A DNA stretch of 64,000 nucleotides, taken from NCBI RefSeq assembly GCF_023283945.1, contig NZ_JAKIKW010000015.1, positions 1 through 64,000 of the forward strand, in the 5' to 3' direction. Below the pieces are notes generated by a model, which saw only the letters and a list, made by a program, of their open reading frames with translations, made no database searches and had not been told where the DNA came from. The position numbers and the translations under genes are program-made. The stretch is from Shewanella gelidimarina (GTDB taxonomy: Bacteria; Pseudomonadota; Gammaproteobacteria; Enterobacterales; Shewanellaceae). Of the stretch, positions 57,715 through 64,000 are shown piece by piece. The number at the start of each line of letters is the position of its first letter. The stretch's first letter is position 1.

Positions 57715-57963
57715 ATGAATACCACCAAACAACACTTTGATTTTCTTTATCAACAGAATTTTACCTATTTAACACTGCAAGGCAAGCTATCCGCAATCCT
57801 CGATGTGATAGTTGCGCATTCAGGCGGATAGCCGTCGCGCTTGATACTGAGATAGATTGTAGCTGCGATACTCTCATTACTGATAATTTGGAGACCAATT
57901 TTCATATTCTAGACTATGAATTTATGCGAGGGAGTTTCTACTGTAGGCTAGCAAGCAAGGCTT
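57715..57963 (+). pseudogene. decayed N-terminus of a tyrosine recombinase
   Basis: ATG at 57715 opens 38 codons (HFDFLYQQNFTYLTLQGK near the start) before a stop at 57831. After a frame change the sequence continues as AFRRIAVALDTEIDCSCDTLITDN up to about 57900. This matches my memory of the N-terminal core-binding domain of integrase-type recombinases linked to insertion elements in Shewanella. The catalytic domain is absent, so this is a remnant. It lies just left of the repeat-bounded chemoreceptor. Confidence 0.5.
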
Positions 57964-57994
57964 GAAGTACTCATAAGCCTTACAACAGCCTTTT

Positions 57995-58180
57995 AGGGGG
58001 CTGTTGACTTTCGAGCTTAGTTTTTGTTCGATTATTTACCGTTAGAAATAATCGATTTAGTACAAGGCTCGAGCGATGATGCTTAGCAGGCTAAGCGAAA
58101 AGCGCGTAATGCACTCTAATCTTGAAAGAATAAAAGCATTGAAACGACCCCGAAGGGCCGCGATTCATGGCTATTTTTGG
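57995..58180 (+). repeat. repeat family copy 2 (inverted, left boundary of the chemoreceptor segment)
   Basis: It begins AGGGGGCTGTTGACTTTC, a variant of the element end at 31395, and continues with sequence matching the reverse complement of 31505-31672. An internal hairpin CGATTATTT/AAATAATCG (58029-58054) is fully symmetric here and altered in the other copies. The repeat stops 7 bases before the end of the chemoreceptor gene. Confidence 0.8.
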
Positions 58181-58187
58181 AAAATTA

Positions 58188-59909
58188 CTACACTCGATAC
58201 TGCGCGATCTGCTGTTGCATCGACTCAGCTAGGATAGCTAACTCCCGGGTGGCCACATTGCTTTGCTCGGCTCCGGCTGCGGTCTGATCTGAGATATCGC
58301 TGATATTGATGATGTTTTTATTTATCTCTTCGGTTACCGAACTCTGCTGTTCGGAAGCCGTTGCAATCTGCGCATTCAGAGAGTTAATCTGTTCGATACT
58401 GACTATAATTTGCTGCAGTGCATCACCGGCTTGCTGTGACTTATCAACACTCAACTTTGCTTGCTCAGTCCCACGCTCCATCATCACCGTAGAATCACGA
58501 GCACCTTGCTGTAAACGCTGGATCATCTTTTGGATCTCTTCCGTGGAATCCTGCGTCCGTTTGGCTAAATTACGCACCTCATCGGCCACCACCGCGAAAC
58601 CTCGTCCCTGCTCACCGGCACGGGCAGCCTCGATAGCAGCATTGAGTGCTAACAGGTTGGTTTGCTGGGAGATCCCCTGAATAACATCGACCACAGAGCC
58701 AATTTCATCAGAATGTTGCGACAAGAGCTTCATCGCCTCGGTTGCACCGTCCATCTCTGTAGAGAGGGTTTCAATCACCTTAATGCTCTCATCGACAATC
58801 GTCTGACCATTACTGGCTGCGGCGTTCGCCTCTTCAGAGGTCATTGCTGCGGCAGCTGCGCTTTGAGCCACTTCACGCACTGTTGCGGAAAATTGATGAA
58901 TAGCAGTTGCGATCAGCTGGGTCTGTTGCTGCTGATCGACCACATTACGTTGAGTCTGAGTCGACACTACCGAATTTTCTTCGGCCGAACTTGCTAATCT
59001 AGACGTCGAATCATGGGTATTTTGTACCGCATGTTGGAATCTGGATGTAATCTGATTCACGTATGCTGCAATATGTGAAAATTCATCATCGCCACCCAAA
59101 TTGATACGTTTGGTCAGATCGCCATTAGCGATATCGTTAGCGGTATTTTCGAGCTGGGTTACCGCCTGACTAACGCGTCGAATAATGAGAGTAGAACTGA
59201 TACTGATCACTAGCATGCTGATACTGGAAAACAGCGCGACTAATAGAATGTAGAAAGCCATATTGTCCTTAGACAGTTCAAAACTCTCTTTCCCTTCAGC
59301 GACCTGTAGTTCCAAAAATGACTGTGCTTCTGTATTGATATTCTTAAACAGCGGGTTAATTTGAGTCAGTAATATGTGATTCGACTCCTCATAATCGCCG
59401 CGTCTTAGCGCCTCAAGAGCGGGCTCAAATCCCGAAATAGTCACCTTATCCAGTAGATCTGCTAATCGATTAATTTGCTCACGTTCGTCAGCCTCAAGAG
59501 GAGAGCTCAAAATCTCATTATCAACAATGTGATGCAGCAGGTCGATAGAGGCTTGGGTTGCCTTGATGTGCTTTTCAAGCGGGTGATTATGCATATCTGA
59601 GAACTTACTACTCGGGTCATGCTGAAATGCCAGCAAAAGCCCACTGCGTGCACTTGCAAGTTCATTAAGAACTTTACCTGCTCTAATGCTGTGCTGCATG
59701 CCCTGAGTGTAGAGTTCCTCGATAGAATCTCCCGCATCTTGCATACCAGTGATCCCCTTATACCCGAGGAGTATAAAAGAGATAACCGTAAGAAAAACAA
59801 TTAACTTGAGCTGAAACCGAACCGACCTTATCTGCTGAATAAGACCCGTCCCTTGTGTGTTGGAGCTTTGAATACTGCGATTCTCCGCTTGAGCGATTAA
59901 AGCAGACAT
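58188..59909 (-). CDS. methyl-accepting chemotaxis protein
   Basis: A transmembrane chemoreceptor controlling CheA. The 573-residue protein has TM1 about 34-52, a four-helix-bundle-type periplasmic domain (about 55-215), TM2 about 218-240 and HAMP about 240-295. The signalling domain has the hairpin tip [33 protein letters not shown] near 400. The ligand is unknown; no C-terminal CheR-binding pentapeptide is present. AGGGAA precedes ATG. The gene is enclosed by inverted copies of a repeat family, unlike ordinary chromosomal receptors. Confidence 0.9.
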   Translation of the reverse strand: MSALIAQAENRSIQSSNTQGTGLIQQIRSVRFQLKLIVFLTVISFILLGYKGITGMQDAGDSIEELYTQGMQHSIRAGKVLNELASARSGLLLAFQHDPSSKFSDMHNHPLEKHIKATQASIDLLHHIVDNEILSSPLEADEREQINRLADLLDKVTISGFEPALEALRRGDYEESNHILLTQINPLFKNINTEAQSFLELQVAEGKESFELSKDNMAFYILLVALFSSISMLVISISSTLIIRRVSQAVTQLENTANDIANGDLTKRINLGGDDEFSHIAAYVNQITSRFQHAVQNTHDSTSRLASSAEENSVVSTQTQRNVVDQQQQTQLIATAIHQFSATVREVAQSAAAAAMTSEEANAAASNGQTIVDESIKVIETLSTEMDGATEAMKLLSQHSDEIGSVVDVIQGISQQTNLLALNAAIEAARAGEQGRGFAVVADEVRNLAKRTQDSTEEIQKMIQRLQQGARDSTVMMERGTEQAKLSVDKSQQAGDALQQIIVSIEQINSLNAQIATASEQQSSVTEEINKNIINISDISDQTAAGAEQSNVATRELAILAESMQQQIAQYRV

Positions 59910-60208
59910 AATAATTCCCTATTAAGACCTAAAACAGTCCAGCAAAATATTGCTTTTATAATTATTCTTGATGTAAATAAATAGTATCAACATAGAGTGA
60001 TACCCATAATGAAGTAGTTTAAAGTAAAAGGGATCTAAAAAGACATGATCCCTATCAAGGCATCAATAATGATTATTGTTATCACGCTGATAAAATGAGA
60101 CTTTATCCACACTAATGCCAATTATATTACGGTCAAAATGAGCAGTAGCAGATAAATCCCCCCGCAAAAGAGTCCCACAATAGCGGTCACTCATACGACA
60201 ACCAATAC
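59910..60208. other. upstream region of the chemoreceptor gene
   Basis: Gene-free apart from the promoter and ribosome site of the chemoreceptor. GGGATC at 60029-60034 pairs loosely with GATCCC at 60047-60052. Homology to the repeat family starts near 60209. Confidence 0.3.
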
Positions 60209-60386
60209 AGCTAAGAAGCGCGGCCCTTCGGGTTCGTTTCACTGCTTTTAGTCTTTTATGACTAGAATGCGTTACGCGCTTTTCGCTTAGCGAGTTAAGC
60301 ATCATCGCTCAAGCCTTGTACTAAAATCATTATTCTTTACGGGATAGAGTCGAACAAAAACTAAGCTCGAAAGATCAACAGCCCCT
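60209..60386 (+). repeat. repeat family copy 3 (right boundary of the chemoreceptor segment)
   Basis: This copy matches 31505-31672 in the same orientation and ends with the identical 18-base terminus GAAAGATCAACAGCCCCT (60369-60386). It has no left terminus of its own. With copy 2 it gives a 2.39-kb segment with inverted ends around the chemoreceptor gene. Confidence 0.8.
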
Positions 60387-60477
60387 AGTTGTTTATAAAT
60401 AGTTATTGTTAATCTAGTGCGCAGTGCCTTAATCTAACCAGACTGTAACCATTATATTGATGTCAGATTAGAGACTT

Positions 60478-61383
60478 ATGCGCCGTCTTCCTCCGTTAAA
60501 CCCCTTAAGGGCATTTGAATCCGCTGCGCGGCACCAACACTTCGCCCGCGCCGCTGAAGAGTTGTGTGTGACTAACAGTGCTGTTAGTCATCAAGTGAAA
60601 GCCTTAGAGGCTGCATTGGGGGTCAGCTTATTCGAAAAAGAGGGGCGTAATGCTAAATTGACCCAAGTGGGTCAAAATCTATTGCCTGCAATTCAAGAAG
60701 CATTCGACATCATCAGTCAAGCGTGTGAAAAAGCAATAGAGCCGGGGCTAAGTGGCCGCTTAGTTATTTCTGCGCCTCCAGAGCTCGCATCGAAATGGTT
60801 AATCAAGCAGATTGGTGATTTTGCAGTACGTTATCCCAGTATCGATGTCAGCTTGCTCGTGCATCCAAGCGATGCGCAAAATATCAATGCCCAAGCCGAC
60901 CTTTCTATCATCTATGGAGCGGGAGATGCTGACTGGAACCGTTTTTGGGCTACGCCAATCACTCAAATGGAATTTTTTCCCGTCTGTAGCCCAGCCCTGC
61001 TTCAAGCCGACAAACCATTAAACTTAAGTGCTCAACGTTTGCTGCACGATGATCAAGATGGCAAGACTTGGGCTACTTGGCTGGGGGCACATGCACCCCA
61101 TATTCTGAATACACCACAGCATCTCAATTTTGCTCATGCAGGCCTGTCATTAGAAGCTGCCATTGCTGGTTATGGGGTCGCCATTGGCGACAACCTGACT
61201 GCCACGGCGGATCTCAACGCAGGTAAGCTCGTTCGCCCCTTCATAGAGAGTGTTCCCTCTTTGGGTAACTACTATCTGGTGGCTGAAAAACGCAAACGAA
61301 GCGATGCAAAACTCAATACCTTTATCGATTGGCTGCAGAATCAGATCAACAGTAAATTCAACCATTCTCCAGCGCTTGATTGA
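60478..61383 (+). CDS. LysR family transcriptional regulator (GcvA-like)
   Basis: A 301-residue DNA-binding regulator. The N-terminus RRLPPLNPLRAFESAARHQ and helix-turn-helix HFARAAEELCVTNSAVSHQVKALEAALG (about 20-48) match the GcvA group of LysR proteins. The effector-binding domain covers about 92-295. It lies just upstream of the agmatine deiminase family gene on the same strand and may control the polyamine genes to its right; that link is inference. Confidence 0.85.
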   Translation: MRRLPPLNPLRAFESAARHQHFARAAEELCVTNSAVSHQVKALEAALGVSLFEKEGRNAKLTQVGQNLLPAIQEAFDIISQACEKAIEPGLSGRLVISAPPELASKWLIKQIGDFAVRYPSIDVSLLVHPSDAQNINAQADLSIIYGAGDADWNRFWATPITQMEFFPVCSPALLQADKPLNLSAQRLLHDDQDGKTWATWLGAHAPHILNTPQHLNFAHAGLSLEAAIAGYGVAIGDNLTATADLNAGKLVRPFIESVPSLGNYYLVAEKRKRSDAKLNTFIDWLQNQINSKFNHSPALD

Positions 61384-61604
61384 GCCTGCTATTGAAACGT
61401 CAGACACATTAAATTCTCTTCGTTATAGTTTAATCATCCCCCATCCCTTTAAGATGAGATTTTCTCTGCATTACTGCTGATAAATTACTTAACCCCCGCA
61501 TATTGATGATAAAAACTCACCTGTTCGTGCAGTTTTTGTCAGTAGACCCCTGAGTTTTACCTCGTTAGGTTGAGTACATTAAATCAATTAACAAGGTAAA
61601 CACT

Positions 61605-62711
61605 ATGCCACGCACAATACATTCCACGCCGCGCCAAGATGGCTTTCGTATGCCGGGCGAGTTTGAACCCAAAAAAGGCTGTTGGTTAGGTTGGCCAGAA
61701 CGAAGTGATGTTTGGCGAAACGGTGCAAAACCGGCTCAAAAAGTGTGGGTAGAGATATGCACAGCAATTGCCCAAAGCGAACTTGTCACTGTCTGTGTCT
61801 CCCAGGCGCAATATGAGAACGCCAGAACCATGCTGCCCGAATCAGTTCGCGTCGTTGAAATGAGCACCAATGATGCCTGGTTCAGAGACTCAGCTTGCGC
61901 TTTCCTCGTGAATGATAAAGGCGATGTCAGGGGCACAGACTGGACCTTTAACGCCTATGGCGGGCTTAACGGGGGTCTCTACTTCCCTTGGGATAAGGAT
62001 GACAAGATAGCGCAGAAGATCCTCAAAATTGAAAATGTAGACCGATACCGTTCCTCATTAATCGCTGAAATGGGCGGGATTCAGTGCGATGGTCAAGGCA
62101 CCTTACTGACCACTGAGCAGTGCTTACTGAACGCCAACCGCAATGGGCACTTAGGCAAAGCTGCGGTCGAGCAACAACTCAGAGATTATATGGGCGTCGA
62201 GAAAATTATCTGGCTGCCTCGTGGCTGTAAGTTTGATGAAACTGACGGTCATATCGACGATCTGGCCTGCTGGATTGCCCCGGGAGAACTCCTACTGCAA
62301 TGGACGGATGACGAAAGCGATCCCCAGTATGAGATCTATCAAGAAGCCTATGAGATCTTAAGTCGCACTACCGATGCCCAAGGCAGAGCGCTCACCATAC
62401 ATAAAATACCCCAGCCTCAAGCTCTCGAGTGGACCGAAGAGGAAGCTGCGGGACTTGATTGCTCACCAGACACTCATTCACGCGCAGCAGGCACTAAGAT
62501 CTGCGCCTCCTACATCAATTATTACATCGGCAACGACGTCATTATGGTCCCCGCCTATGACGATCCTATGGACGAACCCGCGCAAGCCATACTGAGAAAC
62601 CTCTTCCCAAAACATAAGGTGATCGGGATCCAAAATGCCCGCGAAATACTACTTGGTGGTGGCAATGTCGCCTGCATCACGCAGCCACAATACGCTGGGA
62701 TCAAAAAATAG
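61605..62711 (+). CDS. aguA: agmatine deiminase family protein
   Basis: The family converts agmatine to N-carbamoylputrescine. The 368-residue protein retains the catalytic features: Asp in WFRDSAC near residue 90, Glu in AEMGGIQ near 149, DGHIDD near 206 with the catalytic His, and the nucleophile Cys in GGGNVACIT near 357. Surrounding residues differ from the usual forms as I recall them (RDIGPT, EGGSIH, GGGNIHCIT), so the substrate may have shifted. It precedes a putrescine-type binding protein gene by 54 bases and then a nitrilase-type gene, the usual agmatine-route companions. Confidence 0.8.
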   Translation: MPRTIHSTPRQDGFRMPGEFEPKKGCWLGWPERSDVWRNGAKPAQKVWVEICTAIAQSELVTVCVSQAQYENARTMLPESVRVVEMSTNDAWFRDSACAFLVNDKGDVRGTDWTFNAYGGLNGGLYFPWDKDDKIAQKILKIENVDRYRSSLIAEMGGIQCDGQGTLLTTEQCLLNANRNGHLGKAAVEQQLRDYMGVEKIIWLPRGCKFDETDGHIDDLACWIAPGELLLQWTDDESDPQYEIYQEAYEILSRTTDAQGRALTIHKIPQPQALEWTEEEAAGLDCSPDTHSRAAGTKICASYINYYIGNDVIMVPAYDDPMDEPAQAILRNLFPKHKVIGIQNAREILLGGGNVACITQPQYAGIKK

Positions 62712-62765
62712 CCGAAAACCCAACGCAAGATAACCACTCAAGACTGATATGACAGGGAAGCTTAG

Positions 62766-63854
62766 ATGAATATATCGATAAAAATGATGCTAACAACATT
62801 AGCGCTGTGTAGCGCACATGCTCACTCAGAGCAAAACACACTTAATATCTATAATTGGTCCGACTATATCAGCGAAGACGCAATCAACTCCTTCGAGGCT
62901 AAAACGGGTATTAAAGTAAACTACGATGTCTATGACTCGCAGGAGCTTGCCGAAACCAAATTATTGTTAGGGAAAACCGGCTATGATCTTGTGGTCTCCT
63001 CCGGCTCTTTTCTACAACGTCAAATCGCGGTGGGGGTGTTCCAACCATTAGATAAGAGCCGTCTCAAGAACTATCATCACCTGGATCCTAAGGTGCTCAA
63101 CATAGTTCAGTCGTTCGACCCCAATAATCAATATGCTATCCCCTACATGTGGGGAACCACAGGGATCGGCTATAACGTAGATAAAGTGGGTGAAATACTG
63201 GGAGACAAGCCCGTCAATACCTGGGATTTACTGTTTCAGGCCGACACGCTGTCAAAGCTTGCCGAGTGTGGTGTTGCCATGGTCGATGCCCCGAGTGAAG
63301 TTGTCAGTGCCATGCTGAAATATCTAGGCAAGGATCCAAACTCACAGGACTTAGACGATCTTAAACTCGTTGAAAATAGACTGTTAGCGCTTCGTCCCTA
63401 TATCACTTACTTTCATAGTTCATCTTATATAACCGATTTAGCCAGTGGTAATATCTGCCTTGCGATGGGATGGAGCGGTGATGTCTTTATGGCTGCTAAC
63501 CGCGCCGCAGAAGCCAATAACGGGATCAACGTCAACTACGTTATTCCTCAAGAAGGCGCACAGGGATGGGCTGATACTTTTAATATCACTAGCGATTCGA
63601 AAAATCTTGATGCGGCTTACGCCTTTCTCAACCATATACTAGAACCAAAAGTGATTGCGGGGATCTCTAACTATCTCTGGTATGCCAACGCGAATGCCGA
63701 TTCATTACAATATGTCGACGCAAATATCACCTCACACCCGGGGATCTACCCCGATGAAAAAACCTTAAACAACCTGTTTGCCGATAAGAGTCGCAGCTTG
63801 AAATTTGAGCGCGCCATGAACCGCATGTGGACCCGAGTAAAAACCGGTCAATAA
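62766..63854 (+). CDS. polyamine ABC transporter substrate-binding protein (PotF-like)
   Basis: A periplasmic binding protein for putrescine or spermidine. The 362-residue product has a signal peptide ending AHAHS, then LNIYNWSDYISEDAINSFEAKTGIKV, the hallmark start of PotD/PotF proteins. Later motifs include MWGTTGIGYNVDKVGE near 124 and LAMGWSGDVF near 234 with ligand-contacting Trp and Asp. GGGA lies about 9 bases before ATG. No permease or ATPase gene is visible before the window ends. Confidence 0.85.
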   Translation: MNISIKMMLTTLALCSAHAHSEQNTLNIYNWSDYISEDAINSFEAKTGIKVNYDVYDSQELAETKLLLGKTGYDLVVSSGSFLQRQIAVGVFQPLDKSRLKNYHHLDPKVLNIVQSFDPNNQYAIPYMWGTTGIGYNVDKVGEILGDKPVNTWDLLFQADTLSKLAECGVAMVDAPSEVVSAMLKYLGKDPNSQDLDDLKLVENRLLALRPYITYFHSSSYITDLASGNICLAMGWSGDVFMAANRAAEANNGINVNYVIPQEGAQGWADTFNITSDSKNLDAAYAFLNHILEPKVIAGISNYLWYANANADSLQYVDANITSHPGIYPDEKTLNNLFADKSRSLKFERAMNRMWTRVKTGQ

Positions 63855-63941
63855 ACTCACTGAATGTGACGAGGGGAAATAAGCCCCCCCGCCCATTAAC
63901 TCGTGCCCCTCGATTATCCATGAGCAATAAGGGATCTATCA

Positions 63942-64000
63942 ATGTCAAAATCCGTCAAATTCGCCGCGATTCAACTCGCTATCTCTTGGGATTTAGAAGC
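63942..64000 (+). CDS. aguB: start of a nitrilase-type amidase, probably N-carbamoylputrescine amidase (partial)
   Basis: The first 19 residues (MSKSVKFAAIQLAISWDLE) resemble the start of carbon-nitrogen hydrolases such as AguB, which finishes putrescine synthesis by hydrolysing N-carbamoylputrescine. AAGGGA lies 9 bases upstream of ATG. The gene continues past the window. The assignment leans on its neighbours. Confidence 0.6.
   Translation, partial: MSKSVKFAAIQLAISWDLE

Overview
The window reads as a chromosomal segment of a marine or sediment Shewanella. The strongest evidence is the mtrC-mtrA-mtrB metal-reduction operon, whose proteins closely resemble those of Shewanella oneidensis as I remember them. 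Two other clusters fit the same genus: the oleABCD cluster for long-chain olefins, and a pst/phoU operon with unusually large permeases beside a gcvR-like gene. Base composition by eye is moderate (low to mid 40s % GC). I see no tRNA, rRNA or CRISPR array.

Layout. 1-5.8 kb: end of an unknown gene, a Fur-box-like palindrome, then mtrCAB (decaheme outer-membrane cytochrome, periplasmic decaheme cytochrome, porin), which carries electrons across the outer membrane to minerals. 5.8-9.97 kb: an apparent insertion holding a secreted metzincin-type protease lipoprotein and a small coupled lipoprotein. It is flanked by an exact 116-bp duplication of the mtrB 3' end. 10-18 kb: a membrane protein, a uracil-DNA-glycosylase-like protein, and a glycerate module (CdaR-type regulator, GntP-type permease, glycerate kinase) with an orphan pilin inside it, then a PanP-type decarboxylase. 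18-20.4 kb: a methyltransferase and poorly recognisable accessory ORFs. 20.5-31.2 kb: phosphohexomutase, RluA-type pseudouridine synthase, cytochrome b561, a TonB siderophore receptor with a Fur box, small detoxification-type enzymes and a U32 family protein. 31.3-38.2 kb: a 278-bp inverted-repeat element, an MscS channel, a DUF1254 protein and an AT-rich gene fusing a patatin phospholipase to an alpha/beta hydrolase, then small proteins.

38.2-43.1 kb: oleA, oleB, oleC and oleD on the minus strand, which condense two fatty acyl chains and convert them to an olefin via a beta-lactone. 43.4-49.3 kb: methyltransferase, lipoprotein, DUF1289, YajD-type HNH protein and a BCCT transporter. 49.8-55.6 kb: pstC-pstA-pstB-phoU behind a likely Pho box, divergent from a GcvR-like regulator; no pstS is present. 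56-60.4 kb: a PAS-GGDEF cyclase, a decayed tyrosine recombinase and a chemoreceptor bounded by inverted copies of the 31.4-kb repeat, possibly a mobile unit. 60.5-64 kb: a LysR regulator followed by a polyamine module (agmatine deiminase family enzyme, putrescine-type binding protein, start of a nitrilase-type amidase).

The most notable points are the mtrB-tail duplication around the protease insert, the repeat-bounded chemoreceptor, the patatin-hydrolase fusion and the variant agmatine deiminase. Function names rest on motifs and remembered family sequences; no database search was run.
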